Shown here piece by piece: positions 40,578-49,400 of a DNA stretch of 64,000 nucleotides. Each line of letters opens with the position of its first letter. Position 1 is the stretch's first letter. This DNA is from JAENVT01 sp031430695 (GTDB taxonomy: Bacteria; Actinomycetota; Acidimicrobiia; Acidimicrobiales; Ilumatobacteraceae). The stretch is taken from assembly GCA_031430695.1 (NCBI GenBank), contig JANPBZ010000074.1, forward strand, positions 13,478-77,477. Direction: 5' to 3'. The position numbers were made by a program, and so were the translations under genes. The notes below the pieces were generated by a model, which made no database searches, had not been told where the DNA came from, and saw only the letters and a list, made by a program, of their open reading frames with translations.

Positions 40578-41024
40578 GTGCCTCAAATACTCATTGCCGC
40601 TGCCGTGCTGACGGTCGCCCTTGCCCTCGGGGCTGTCCTGCGGCGACGGGCCGGTGTTGATGCGCCCACACAGCCGGTGTTCACGGCTCCGGCTCAGATC
40701 GATCGATCCGACTTTGCCGGGGCCGAGTCGCCCTGGCTCGTGGCGGTGTTCTCGTCAGCATCGTGCATCGCCTGTGCCGACGTGGTCCGCAAGGCCCAGG
40801 TGCTGGCCTGCGCCGAGGTCGCAGTCGTCGATGTCGAGTACTCAGTCGCGGCGGCGCTGCACCGCAAGTACCACGTCGACGCGGTGCCGATTGCGATCGT
40901 CGCCGACCCCAGCGGGGTGGTCAGAGCAAGCTTCGTCGGCCCGATGTCGGCGACCGATCTGTGGGCCGCTGTCGCCGAAGCGCGACATCCGGGCTCGAGC
41001 CCCGAGCCAGACCTCGGTCACTAG
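40578..41024 (+). CDS. membrane-anchored thioredoxin-like protein
   Basis: A 148-residue protein with an N-terminal hydrophobic anchor (ILIAAAVLTVALALGAVL, residues 4-21) and a thioredoxin-fold domain. The active-site motif is SSASCIACADVVR, a CxxC near residue 63-66, and the cis-Pro is in DAVPIAIV. It most likely works outside the membrane on disulfides. It begins 4 bp after the DUF5719 gene with a GTG, so it shares the operon and may keep cysteines of the exported proteins in the right state. A third gene of this kind near DUF5719 is common in actinobacteria as far as I recall. Confidence 0.82.
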   Translation: MPQILIAAAVLTVALALGAVLRRRAGVDAPTQPVFTAPAQIDRSDFAGAESPWLVAVFSSASCIACADVVRKAQVLACAEVAVVDVEYSVAAALHRKYHVDAVPIAIVADPSGVVRASFVGPMSATDLWAAVAEARHPGSSPEPDLGH

Positions 41025-41032
41025 CGCGGGCA

Positions 41033-41824
41033 CTAGCGAATCGGCTGCAACGCGTATAGAACGTTGACGCCGATGTTGCGGCGACGCTTGATCGCGAATG
41101 AATGGTTCAGACTGTCCTCGAGTGCGCGGTGATTGAAGCCGAGGTGGTCGATGTTCGTCCATCGCTTCTCCAGGTCCGACACGTCGCGCAGCAACACACC
41201 CCGTGCCAGTTCGCCCATGGACAACGGTTCTCGATACTTGCGCGTCACGGCAAGTACGGCGCGCTGCGCGAGCAATGAGAGCCCGATCATGTTCGGTACC
41301 GAGATGATGATCACTCCATCGGGTGTCAGCAGGGCAGAGAGCTGCCGCAGGAAGTCGACCTTTGACTCGTAGAACCGCTCGCGCTCACCGATGTGTTCGA
41401 GCGTCTCGAGCAGGAAGACCGCAGACTTGGACCCCGCCCCGAGCGTGCTGATTGTCTGATCCCAATCGAAGCCTTCCGTGCACAACGTCGTGGTGTGCGA
41501 GAGCCCAAGATGTCTGACCACTGCGTCGGAGATCTCGATGAAATCTGGACGTATGTCGACTGCGACCACACTGTCGTACAGTCGATCGAGCGACGCCAGC
41601 AAGATGCCATCCGCGCATCCGAAGTCGACTACCTCGCCCTTGACGCCCAACGACTGAGCAAGCCGGAGGGCCACTTCGAAGTGCCGGGTCTTGATCGAGC
41701 CGATCAGCCCACCACCCAAGTAGTTGTAGGTGGCGTATGACGTCGCACCGAAATATTCGTTGCTTCCGCCTGCCCGGTCGTCGTACACGGAGCGTGGCGG
41801 CGGAACGAACAACGGCGGGGGCAT
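41033..41824 (-). CDS. class I SAM-dependent methyltransferase
   Basis: A 263-residue methyltransferase. Motif I is EVVDFGCADGILLASL near residue 64, then VVAVDIRPDFIEISDAVV (motif post I) and FLLETLEHIGERERFYE (motif II/III). IIISVPNMIGLSLLAQRAVL gives a hydrophobic stretch that could touch a membrane or lipid-linked substrate. The N-terminus (PPPLFVPPPRSVYDDRAGGS) is Pro-rich. The ATG at 41824 is 7 nt after a TAGCCT box on the minus strand. It is tail to tail with the thioredoxin-like gene. Sugar or lipid methylation is plausible from the surroundings but unproven. Confidence 0.85.
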   Translation of the reverse strand: MPPPLFVPPPRSVYDDRAGGSNEYFGATSYATYNYLGGGLIGSIKTRHFEVALRLAQSLGVKGEVVDFGCADGILLASLDRLYDSVVAVDIRPDFIEISDAVVRHLGLSHTTTLCTEGFDWDQTISTLGAGSKSAVFLLETLEHIGERERFYESKVDFLRQLSALLTPDGVIIISVPNMIGLSLLAQRAVLAVTRKYREPLSMGELARGVLLRDVSDLEKRWTNIDHLGFNHRALEDSLNHSFAIKRRRNIGVNVLYALQPIR

Positions 41825-41831
41825 CCGTGCG

Positions 41832-41837
41832 AGGCTA
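41832..41837 (-). promoter_or_regulatory. -10 box TAGCCT for the methyltransferase
   Basis: TAGCCT on the minus strand ends 7 nt before the ATG at 41824, inside the 13-bp gap to the ftsH stop. Confidence 0.5.
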
Positions 41838-43814
41838 CTAACGCGGCGCGTCCTCGATTGCCACCGCTGTCTCGTCGGCGGAGGCGACTTCGGTTGCCAC
41901 TGCGCTCTGGCCGAGGCTCTCGTGGACGATGCGGGCGACCTCGCCGCCGTCGATGGTCTCACGTTCGAGCAGGGCTTCGGCCACCAGGTCAAGCGCTCGG
42001 CGATGCTTGGAGAGAACCTCGAATGCCCGGGCCTCTTGTTCGTGCAGAATACGGAAGACCTCTTCATCGATCATCTTGGCCGTATCGTCGCTGTACTCGC
42101 GACCCTGAGTCATCAGATCCTCGCCGAGGAAGACTTGCTGGTGACCGCTCCAGGCCATGGGCCCGACGGCGTCGCTCATGCCCCATTCGCGGACCATACG
42201 TCGGGCGATCATCGTTGCCTGCTCGAGGTCGTTGGCTGCGCCGGAGTTGAGATGACCGAAGACGATCTTCTCGGCGACGCGCCCTCCCATGGCCCGGCAG
42301 ATCACGTCGTCGAAGTATTCCTTCGAGTACGTGTGCCGTTCTTCCGGAAGGCTCCAGGTGACACCGAGTGCCATGCCTCGCGGCAGGATCGTGACCTTGT
42401 GCAACGGGTCGGCGTTCGGCAGAACTGTCGTCAAGATGGCATGGCCACCCTCGTGGATCGCGGTCGCCCGCTTCTCTTCGGCGCTGAGTATCAGGCTCTC
42501 TCGGCGGGCGCCCATCACAACTCGATCGCGGGCGTTCTCGAAGTCGATGCGCTCGATCTGCTTGCTGCCACGGCGCACCGCGAACAATGCAGCCTCGTTG
42601 ACGAGGTTGGCAAGGTCGGCACCGCTCATACCGGGCGTGGCTTTCGACATCACCTCGAGGTCGACGTCGGGGCCCATGCGCTTGTCTCGGCTATGCACCT
42701 TCAAAATGGCGAGGCGCTCCTCGTTTTCGGGCAGGGGTACGACGATCGTGCGATCAAATCGTCCAGGCCGCAGCAGCGCAGGGTCGAGAATGTCGGGGCG
42801 GTTGGTCGCGGCAAGGATGACAATGCCCTCGGACGTTTCGAAGCCGTCCATTTCGGCCAGCAACTGATTGAGCGTCTGCTCGCGTTCGTCGTGACCGCCT
42901 CCCAGGCCGGCGCCACGCTTGCGGCCTATCGAATCGATCTCGTCGACGAAGATGATGGCCCTGCCCATCTTGCGAGCCTGCTGGAACAGATCGCGAACGC
43001 GGCTGGCGCCGACGCCGACGAACATCTCCATGAAGTCGCTGCCGGTGACCGACAAGAAGCCCACGCCGGCCTCGCCGGCAACGGCGCGAGCGAACAGCGT
43101 CTTGCCTGTACCTGGTGGACCGACCAGCAACATGCCCTTCGGAACTCGGGCACCGATCTCGCGGAATCGCTCGGGCATGCGCAGGAAGTCGACCACTTCG
43201 GTGATTTCTTGCTTCACACCTTCGTAGCCGGCGATATCGGCGAACGTTGTCGACGGTTTGTCGGTCGTGTACGCCTTTGCCCGGCTGCGCCCGATCGACA
43301 TCACATTGCCCATCTGGCCCGCAGCGCGACGTTGCATCCACATGAAGAACCCGATCAGCAGCACGAGCGGCAGCAACAAGCTCGCCCAGCTGAGCAGCCA
43401 GTTGGAACTCGGCGTCTTGGCCTCGAACTCGATGCCTTTGTCTTGCAGCTCCTGGGTTTGCGCCTCGTTCGGGAAGTTGTTCGGGGCGGTGCTGGTGAAC
43501 TTCTCGCCGTTGGCCAGTTCGCCATTGATGCTGTTGGTCTGATTGTTGATGGTGAAGGTCTTGACGTCGCCCTGCTCGACCGCTGTCCAAAAGGCGCTGA
43601 ACGTTCGCTTCTCGGTGCTCGTCGTCGGCCACACACGTGGCAGTGCGAACGACAGCATCAGCACGGCGAAAAGCACCGGGATGACCCAACGCGGCCATCC
43701 ACTACCGATGGGTCGTCGACCGCCGCGCTCGGGAGGCTGTTGATCGTTCTGCTGGCCGCGACCGCCCGAGCGGCCGGGCGGCGGCGGGGGAGGCGGTGGA
43801 GGCAGGTTGCTCAT
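41838..43814 (-). CDS. ftsH: ATP-dependent zinc metalloprotease FtsH
   Basis: A 658-residue membrane AAA+ protease that degrades damaged membrane proteins and regulators. Order: a Pro-run N-terminus (NLPPPPPPPPPGRSGGRG), helix 1 at about 43-60, a periplasm-side domain, helix 2 at about 143-160, the AAA module with Walker A GPPGTGKT (232-239), Walker B AIIFVDEID (286-294) and the second region of homology ATNRPDILDPALLRPGRFDR, then the protease domain with HEGGH (454-458) and the third zinc ligand Asp in SGAANDLEQAT. The start is placed at 43814 because the TAGCAT box ends 6 nt upstream; an ATG at 43820 would abut the box directly. The C-terminus after the protease domain is Ala/Glu-rich. Confidence 0.95.
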   Translation of the reverse strand: MSNLPPPPPPPPPGRSGGRGQQNDQQPPERGGRRPIGSGWPRWVIPVLFAVLMLSFALPRVWPTTSTEKRTFSAFWTAVEQGDVKTFTINNQTNSINGELANGEKFTSTAPNNFPNEAQTQELQDKGIEFEAKTPSSNWLLSWASLLLPLVLLIGFFMWMQRRAAGQMGNVMSIGRSRAKAYTTDKPSTTFADIAGYEGVKQEITEVVDFLRMPERFREIGARVPKGMLLVGPPGTGKTLFARAVAGEAGVGFLSVTGSDFMEMFVGVGASRVRDLFQQARKMGRAIIFVDEIDSIGRKRGAGLGGGHDEREQTLNQLLAEMDGFETSEGIVILAATNRPDILDPALLRPGRFDRTIVVPLPENEERLAILKVHSRDKRMGPDVDLEVMSKATPGMSGADLANLVNEAALFAVRRGSKQIERIDFENARDRVVMGARRESLILSAEEKRATAIHEGGHAILTTVLPNADPLHKVTILPRGMALGVTWSLPEERHTYSKEYFDDVICRAMGGRVAEKIVFGHLNSGAANDLEQATMIARRMVREWGMSDAVGPMAWSGHQQVFLGEDLMTQGREYSDDTAKMIDEEVFRILHEQEARAFEVLSKHRRALDLVAEALLERETIDGGEVARIVHESLGQSAVATEVASADETAVAIEDAPR

Positions 43815-43820
43815 TCCCAT

Positions 43821-43826
43821 ATGCTA
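43821..43826 (-). promoter_or_regulatory. -10 box TAGCAT for ftsH
   Basis: TAGCAT on the minus strand ends 6 nt before the ATG at 43814. This spacing favours the second of two in-frame ATG codons as the true start. Confidence 0.5.
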
Positions 43827-43885
43827 CGGGTCTTCGAGGCAATTGGTTCTGCAGCGGTGCATCCACCACCAGAGTCCGTGTGGCG

Positions 43886-43891
43886 CATAAT
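43886..43891 (+). promoter_or_regulatory. -10 box CATAAT for the DUF3499 gene
   Basis: CATAAT ends 8 nt before the ATG at 43900; TAATTT two bases later is an alternative. Divergent from the ftsH promoter. Confidence 0.5.
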
Positions 43892-43899
43892 TTGACCGC

Positions 43900-44136
43900 A
43901 TGAATCGGCAGTGTTCGCGCAGCGGATGCGCGCAGGTGGCGTGCTCGACGCTCTCGTACCAGTACGGCCGGGCGATCGTCTGGCTCGACGACCTCACTGC
44001 CAGTCGCGACCCTCACGACTACGACTTGTGCGAGCGCCATACAGCGCGGCTCTCAGTGCCCAACGGATGGCGGCTGGAAGACAGGCGCAGCCGACGCGTC
44101 CTGGTTTTCTCGGCGACATCCCGGCTCGCCGGCTGA
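43900..44136 (+). CDS. DUF3499 family small Cys/His protein
   Basis: A 78-residue protein with the pattern of DUF3499, a family restricted to actinobacteria: CSRSGCAQVACSTLSYQYG at the N-terminus, then HDYDLCERHTARLSVPNGW. The cysteines and histidine (CSRxGC and LCxRH) look like a small zinc-binding knuckle. Family function is unknown. In mycobacteria and streptomycetes the family sits beside a WhiB regulator, a metallopeptidase and phosphomannomutase; here phosphomannomutase follows 3.5 kb later and WhiB is missing. Leaderless pattern. Confidence 0.82.
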   Translation: MNRQCSRSGCAQVACSTLSYQYGRAIVWLDDLTASRDPHDYDLCERHTARLSVPNGWRLEDRRSRRVLVFSATSRLAG

Positions 44137-44159
44137 AGCCGGCACACCTCGTACGCCGG

Positions 44160-44165
44160 TAATCT
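44160..44165 (+). promoter_or_regulatory. -10 box TAATCT for the CPBP protease gene
   Basis: TAATCT ends 8 nt before the ATG at 44174 in the 37-bp gap after the DUF3499 gene. Confidence 0.5.
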
Positions 44166-44173
44166 GTCGCCTC

Positions 44174-44920
44174 ATGCCCGGCGCCCAGGTTCCTCCGACG
44201 CGTGTCGATCCCGACCAGGCCGGCGTCGGCGTTGGTCAGGCTGTCACTGTCTGGTTCGCCACCTGGGTGGTCGGGAACCTGCTGGGAGCGGCAGTGATCG
44301 CCGCCGCCGGGTACGAGAACGCATCCGAGGCGCCGGTGTGGGTCACGATGGTGTTGGCCACGGCCTTGTGGGCGCCGATGCTCGCAGGTCTGTGGGTGCT
44401 CAGCGACCGCGTCTCCAGGCCCCGGTTTGCCCGGCCCGGCTTCGCCGCCGACTACGGCCTGCGATTCAAGGTCGTGGATCTCGTCGGTGTGCCCATCGGA
44501 GTGTTGTCACAACTTGTCGCGCTGCGACTGGTCTACTGGCCGCTCGAGCGCGGCTGGCCCGACACCTTCAGTCGTTCGCGAGTCGAACGCAACGCCCGCG
44601 ATCTGTACGACCGGGCACATGGCGGTTGGCTCATCGGCCTGGTCGCCATTGTCGTCATCGGTGCACCGTTGGTCGAGGAACTGGTGTATCGCGGCTTGCT
44701 GCAGGGCGCGGCGCTGCGACGTTTGCACGAGGCGGTGGCGGTGGTCGCGGTCGCTGCGTTCTTCGCGCTGATCCACTTCCGCTTGGTCGAGTTCCCGGGG
44801 CTCTTCGTGTTCGGACTGGTGCTCGGAGTCTGCGCACTGGTCACCGGCAGGTTGGGGATGGGCATCGTGGCTCACATGGCCTTCAATGCGACCGGACTGC
44901 TGTTGGTGGCCCAGACATGA
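44174..44920 (+). CDS. CPBP-family intramembrane metalloprotease
   Basis: A 248-residue membrane protein with about seven helices. The three CPBP/CAAX-protease motifs are in place: EELVYRGLLQG (EExxxR) near residue 167, FFALIHFRLVEF (FxxxxxH), and MGIVAHMAFNATG (HxxxN) near the C-terminus. The family includes Rce1-like proteases and bacteriocin-immunity-type proteins; the local substrate is unknown. The stop overlaps a possible upstream start of the following 902-residue membrane protein. Confidence 0.9.
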   Translation: MPGAQVPPTRVDPDQAGVGVGQAVTVWFATWVVGNLLGAAVIAAAGYENASEAPVWVTMVLATALWAPMLAGLWVLSDRVSRPRFARPGFAADYGLRFKVVDLVGVPIGVLSQLVALRLVYWPLERGWPDTFSRSRVERNARDLYDRAHGGWLIGLVAIVVIGAPLVEELVYRGLLQGAALRRLHEAVAVVAVAAFFALIHFRLVEFPGLFVFGLVLGVCALVTGRLGMGIVAHMAFNATGLLLVAQT

Positions 44921-44985
44921 GACACGACATGAGAAGCGGCATCAACGACGGGGTGACACTCCATGACGTGCAGCGGAGTGAAACA

Positions 44986-47694
44986 ATGACGGCCGACATG
45001 ACCGAGCTGATCGACGATCCGATCGTCGCCGAAGATCCTGTACTACAGCCTGACGTTCGACCGACCCCGCCGCGACGCCCGTTGGTCGATCGGATCGTTT
45101 CGCGTATTCTGCGCCGTCCGCGCTACTGGCTCGACACACCGTGGACCAACGAACGAATCGCCCGCTATCTCACCGCACTCATCGTTGTCGGCGGCTCGAC
45201 GTTCTCGGTCTTGAAGGTCGTGCACCTCAACCTCGTGTTCGAGAACAACACACCAACAGGCGGCGACATGGGTGCCCATGTGATGGCGCCTGCCTATCTC
45301 CGCGATCATCTGCTGCCCAATTTCCAACTCAGTGGCTGGAGCAACTACTGGTACGACGGCTTCCCCCTGTACCGGTTCTACATGGTCGTACCGGCGCTGA
45401 TGATCGTCGCCTTGAACACAGTGTTCCCGTACGGCGTGGCCTTCAAGCTGGTTGCGATCCTCGGTCTCGTCACGTTGCCGGTCTGTACCTGGGCGTTCGG
45501 CCGGCTTGCTCGCTTCCGCTACCCGATGCCAGAACTCATGGCGTTGGCAGCGACCATCTTCTTGTTCGACGAGAGCTTTTCGATCTACGGCGGCAACGTC
45601 AAGAGCACGATGGCAGGCGAGTTCTCGTTCTCCATAGCTCTGTCGCTGGCGATGCTCGGCCTCGGTGTCTTTGCCCGTGGCATGGAGACCGGCAAGTTCC
45701 GAAGTTGGGCGGCAATCCTGATTGCCCTGGCCATGCTGTGCCACGGCATCGTGTTGATATTCGTCGTCCTCGGTGCCGTGTTGCTGTGGGCCGTGTGGAT
45801 GGACCGCACCAGATTCTTCTACGGCTTCACGGTGCTTGCCGGGGCGGTGCTGCTGAGCGCGTTCTGGGTCGTGCCGTTTCTCGCCAATCACGCGTACATG
45901 ACCGATATGAAGTACCACGGTCGACCCGACGGCGTCACCGATTCGTATTGGGACATGTTCTTCCCGTGGACGACGTTCCTCGACATCGTCGTCACGGGTC
46001 TCGCCGTTTTCGGATTCGTCGTGTCCGTCGTTCGACGGCAACTCGGCGGGGCATGGCTGGGGATCTGTTCCTTGGCCCTGACGGCGTTTGTCTTCCTGGC
46101 CAAGGACTCACTGCCGGTCATCGGTCTGCTGTGGAATCCCCGCTTGCTTCCGTTCCTCTATCTGCTCCGACTGATGCTGATGATGGTCGGCATCGTCGAA
46201 CTCGTCGAGGTCGTGGTGCGGGGCAGTCGGGCACGACCCGCACGAGGCAGCATGTGGAAGTTCGGCCTGGGCACTGCTGCCGCGGTCAGCGCCGTGGTGT
46301 TGGTGATGGAACTGTTCCTGTTCCAACAGGTGCCCGGCGGGCGCACGATCAGCCAACACGGCAAGAACGTGTACTCGTGGGGAATCGGTGGCTTCAACCC
46401 GATCACGTTGTCGCCCGAGGCCAAAGACGCCCAGAGCGATGGCTGGACCCGCTACAACTTCATGGGCTACGAGGGTCGCGACGCGTATGGCGAGTACAAG
46501 GCGTTGATCGATCAGATGAAGACGCTCGGCGCGGACACCACGCACGGCTGTGGTCGGGCGATGTGGGAGAACAACGGCGACAATGGCCAGTACGGCACCA
46601 CGATGGCGCTGATGTTGTTGCCGCACTGGACGGACGGCTGCATCGCCAGCATGGAGGGCCTGTTCTTCGAGGCAAGCGGCACCACGCCATACCACTTCGT
46701 CACGGCCGCGGCGATGAGCAGCAACAGCTCGAACCCGGTGCGCGAACTGCGTTACGACGACAACGACGCCGAAAAGGGTGTGCCGTACCTGCAGACCCTC
46801 GGCGTCAAGTATGTGATGGTGTTCACCGAGGAGGCGAAGGCCGAGGCTGACACGCGCGACGAATTGACCCTGCTCGCCTCCGTCGGGCCGTGGAACATCT
46901 ATGACGTGGCCGACAGCGATCTCGTCGAACCGCTGGCGGTGCAACCGGTGGTGGTCGGGCATCGAAGCGGCGATCAGCGCGAACGCAATCTCGAACTGGG
47001 CATGAGCTGGTTCCAACATCGCGACGAGTGGGCCGCGATGCCTGCCAACGATGGGCCGGCCGAGTGGCAGCGGATCGACGTCGAAGTCGACCAGACGCGT
47101 AGCGACGGTCTGGATCCGGGGGCATCGGGTCGCAAGATCGACATCGTCCAGCCAGCCGAAGCCATCGAGGCCAAGGAGCTGCCCGCCGTCACGATCAGCA
47201 ACGTGCGCCTCGGCGAGCAAGATCTGCGATTCAGTGTCGACCAGATCGGCGTGCCCGTGCTGGTGAAGATCAGCTACTTCCCGAATTGGAGCGCCAGCGG
47301 CGCGGACGGTCCATACCGAATTGCCCCCAACTTGATGGTGGTGGTGCCGACTTCGACCGATGTGCACCTCACCTATGGGCGGTCGCAGCTCGACTACTTC
47401 GCCTATCTGCTGACCTTCATCGGGATCGGTCTGCTGATCTTCATGAGGATCCGCGGCGACGTCCGTCACGCCAACACACATCCGTTCGGCAATGAGTCGG
47501 ATCCAGACGCATTCCATTGGGACGAGTGGGTGTCGACCGCCGACGAAACGATGCTGATCGACCCGACGCCGTCGGAGCCGTGGCGACCGGACATCGGCGA
47601 CCCCCTCGACGCTGATCTCGACGCCGAGTTGCTGGTCTGGGCGCCACCGACTGATCCTCCAGACGACTCAGGCCGCCCTGGCGCTAGCCTCTAA
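44986..47694 (+). CDS. large polytopic membrane protein, PTPS_related (6-pyruvoyl-tetrahydropterin-synthase-related) type
   Basis: A 902-residue protein with about a dozen membrane helices in the first 470 residues and a large outer C-terminal domain. The first loop has NTPTGGDMGAHVMAPAYL and DHLLPNFQLSGWSNYWYDGF, the Asp-containing loop typical of GT-C-type glycosyltransferases and of the PTPS_related/YfhO-like group. The outer part includes THGCGRAMWENNGDNGQYG, and one more helix near 805 precedes an acidic tail. A lipid-linked sugar transferase role is likely but not shown. Start 44986 is chosen for its GGAG Shine-Dalgarno 7 nt upstream; an ATG at 44917 overlapping the CPBP stop would add 23 residues. 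Confidence 0.82.
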   Translation: MTADMTELIDDPIVAEDPVLQPDVRPTPPRRPLVDRIVSRILRRPRYWLDTPWTNERIARYLTALIVVGGSTFSVLKVVHLNLVFENNTPTGGDMGAHVMAPAYLRDHLLPNFQLSGWSNYWYDGFPLYRFYMVVPALMIVALNTVFPYGVAFKLVAILGLVTLPVCTWAFGRLARFRYPMPELMALAATIFLFDESFSIYGGNVKSTMAGEFSFSIALSLAMLGLGVFARGMETGKFRSWAAILIALAMLCHGIVLIFVVLGAVLLWAVWMDRTRFFYGFTVLAGAVLLSAFWVVPFLANHAYMTDMKYHGRPDGVTDSYWDMFFPWTTFLDIVVTGLAVFGFVVSVVRRQLGGAWLGICSLALTAFVFLAKDSLPVIGLLWNPRLLPFLYLLRLMLMMVGIVELVEVVVRGSRARPARGSMWKFGLGTAAAVSAVVLVMELFLFQQVPGGRTISQHGKNVYSWGIGGFNPITLSPEAKDAQSDGWTRYNFMGYEGRDAYGEYKALIDQMKTLGADTTHGCGRAMWENNGDNGQYGTTMALMLLPHWTDGCIASMEGLFFEASGTTPYHFVTAAAMSSNSSNPVRELRYDDNDAEKGVPYLQTLGVKYVMVFTEEAKAEADTRDELTLLASVGPWNIYDVADSDLVEPLAVQPVVVGHRSGDQRERNLELGMSWFQHRDEWAAMPANDGPAEWQRIDVEVDQTRSDGLDPGASGRKIDIVQPAEAIEAKELPAVTISNVRLGEQDLRFSVDQIGVPVLVKISYFPNWSASGADGPYRIAPNLMVVVPTSTDVHLTYGRSQLDYFAYLLTFIGIGLLIFMRIRGDVRHANTHPFGNESDPDAFHWDEWVSTADETMLIDPTPSEPWRPDIGDPLDADLDAELLVWAPPTDPPDDSGRPGASL
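47685..47690 (+). promoter_or_regulatory. -10 box TAGCCT for the phosphomannomutase gene
   Basis: TAGCCT ends 9 nt before the ATG at 47700 and lies inside the last codons of the upstream gene. Confidence 0.5.
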
Positions 47695-47699
47695 GCCCG

Positions 47700-49070
47700 A
47701 TGTCCTCGACCGCCCCCCAGGTGCTGGACGCCATCGTCAAAGCCTACGATGTGCGTGGCACCGTCCCCGATCAGCTCAACACCGATGTCGCTCACGCTCT
47801 CGGAGTCGGCTTCGCCCAATTTGCCCAGGCCCGTCGCGTTCTGGTCGGTCGCGACATGCGCCCGTCGGGTCCGGAGTTGGTCGACTCATTCGTACGGGGT
47901 GTGCTCGAGCAGGGTGTCGATGTCGTCGACCTCGGGTTGGCCTCGACCGATCTGGTCTACTTCGCTGCCGGCACCCTTGATGCTCCGGGCGCGATGTTCA
48001 CTGCATCGCACAATCCGGCCCAGTACAACGGCGTCAAGTTCTGTCTCAGCGGCGCACGTGCCGTCGGACAGGACACCGGACTGGCAGAGATCAAGGCCGT
48101 TGCAGCCAGCGTGCTCGAAGGCAAGGGCCCGGTAGCCGCCTCGCGGCCTGGCTCGGCGACGACCCGCGATCTGCTCAGCGCGTTCGCCGACCACGTCGTC
48201 TCGTTCATCGACCCGGTAGCGATACACCCGTTACGTGTCGTCGCCGACACAGCCAATGGAATGGGTGGCCTGGTGGTGCCGGCGGTGTTCGAACGTCTGC
48301 CGCAGATCACCCTCGAGATCATGTACGGCGAACTCGATGGCACCTTCCCCAACCATCCGGCCGATCCACTGCAGCCTGCCAACCAACGCGATCTGCAGGC
48401 CCGAGTCGTTTCCGGGGGCTTCGACGTGGGTCTCGCGTTCGACGGCGACGCCGACCGCGTGTTCGTGGTCGACGAAACAGGCCGCGGACTCAGCGGCTCG
48501 ACGACCACGGCGCTTCTCGCCGCGGCCGTTTTGCGCTCGCATCCTGGAGCGACGGTGCTGCACAACCTGATCTGCTCGAAGGTCGTGCCCGAGGTGATCC
48601 GCGAGAACGGCGGGGTGCCGGTTCGCACCAAGGTCGGTCACTCGTTCATCAAGGAGATCATGGCCGAGACCGGCGCCGTGTTCGGTGGCGAGCACTCGGC
48701 GCACTACTACTTTCGCGACAACTTCGGGGCCGACTCCGGGCTTATCGCCTCGCTGCTCGTTCTCGCCGAGATCAGCCGGGCCGACACTGTGTTGTCGGTC
48801 GTCCGCAAGCCGTTCGAACGGTATTCGTCCAGCGGAGAGATCAACACCCAGGTTGGGGATCCGGTCGCCGTCATGGCCAGGATTGCCGAGGAGTTCGCCG
48901 ACCACCAGCAGGATCGTCTCGACGGCTTGACTGTCGATTGCGGATCGTGGTGGTTCAACCTGCGGCCATCCAACACCGAACCGCTGCTGCGCCTGAATCT
49001 CGAGGCAGCGACACGCGACGAATGCGATAGCCATGTGGCCGGGGTGCTGGCCCTCGTCACCAGCGTCTGA
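47700..49070 (+). CDS. manB: phosphomannomutase / phosphoglucomutase
   Basis: A 456-residue alpha-D-phosphohexomutase that interconverts mannose-6-phosphate and mannose-1-phosphate (and perhaps the glucose forms), the step before GDP-mannose. The four family signatures are visible: YDVRGTVPDQ near the start, the phosphoserine loop MFTASHNPAQYNG, the metal loop FDGDADRVF, the sugar loop GGEHSAHYYFRDN, and the phosphate-binding RPSNTEPLLR near the end. The choice of GEHSA in the sugar loop fits PMM/PGM. It is followed by a Trm112 gene, as in other actinobacteria. Leaderless pattern with TAGCCT 9 nt upstream. Confidence 0.93.
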   Translation: MSSTAPQVLDAIVKAYDVRGTVPDQLNTDVAHALGVGFAQFAQARRVLVGRDMRPSGPELVDSFVRGVLEQGVDVVDLGLASTDLVYFAAGTLDAPGAMFTASHNPAQYNGVKFCLSGARAVGQDTGLAEIKAVAASVLEGKGPVAASRPGSATTRDLLSAFADHVVSFIDPVAIHPLRVVADTANGMGGLVVPAVFERLPQITLEIMYGELDGTFPNHPADPLQPANQRDLQARVVSGGFDVGLAFDGDADRVFVVDETGRGLSGSTTTALLAAAVLRSHPGATVLHNLICSKVVPEVIRENGGVPVRTKVGHSFIKEIMAETGAVFGGEHSAHYYFRDNFGADSGLIASLLVLAEISRADTVLSVVRKPFERYSSSGEINTQVGDPVAVMARIAEEFADHQQDRLDGLTVDCGSWWFNLRPSNTEPLLRLNLEAATRDECDSHVAGVLALVTSV

Positions 49071-49105
49071 CCATCGGTGCTCGGAGTATGAAAGGATTGG
49101 ATTCG

Positions 49106-49342
49106 ATGACACTCGACCCCCGGTTACTGGCGGTTCTCGCCTGCCCGCAGGACAAGGGCCCGCTCTACTACCTCGGTGACGACGACGGTCTGTACAACCC
49201 GCGCTTGCGACGTCGGTACGTGATACGCGAGGGCATTCCGGTGATGTTGATCGACGAGGCGGTTGCCGTCGACGACGCCGAACACGAAGCAATCATGACC
49301 CGTGTGAGCAGCGAAGGCTTGGCGCCGACGTTCGCCGCGTGA
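49106..49342 (+). CDS. Trm112-family protein
   Basis: A 78-residue protein of the Trm112/UPF0434 family. It has LLAVLACPQDKGPLYYL at the N-terminus and YNPRLRRRYVIREGIPVMLI, the typical core that ends in a hydrophobic strand. Only one cysteine of the usual CPxC pair remains, so zinc binding is doubtful. In other organisms Trm112 proteins activate methyltransferases. The ATG at 49106 has an AGGA Shine-Dalgarno; an ATG at 49088 is a weaker alternative. It follows phosphomannomutase by 35 bp. Confidence 0.85.
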   Translation: MTLDPRLLAVLACPQDKGPLYYLGDDDGLYNPRLRRRYVIREGIPVMLIDEAVAVDDAEHEAIMTRVSSEGLAPTFAA

Positions 49343-49388
49343 CCCTTATGCAGCCCTGGCCGCGTATCAATTTGGAGGCACTGTGGGC

Positions 49389-49394
49389 TACGCT
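49389..49394 (+). promoter_or_regulatory. -10 box TACGCT for the secreted three-repeat protein
   Basis: TACGCT ends 6 nt before the ATG at 49401, which gives a normal signal peptide. A GTG at 49383 with a GGAGG sequence upstream is a competing start. Confidence 0.45.
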
Positions 49395-49400
49395 CACACC

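Noticed and set aside
41730..43895. Open frame of 721 codons antisense to ftsH
   Set aside because: It is a mirror of ftsH codon bias in high-GC DNA. The translation is rich in His, Asp, Arg and Gln with no domain, while the opposite strand is a full FtsH with all motifs.
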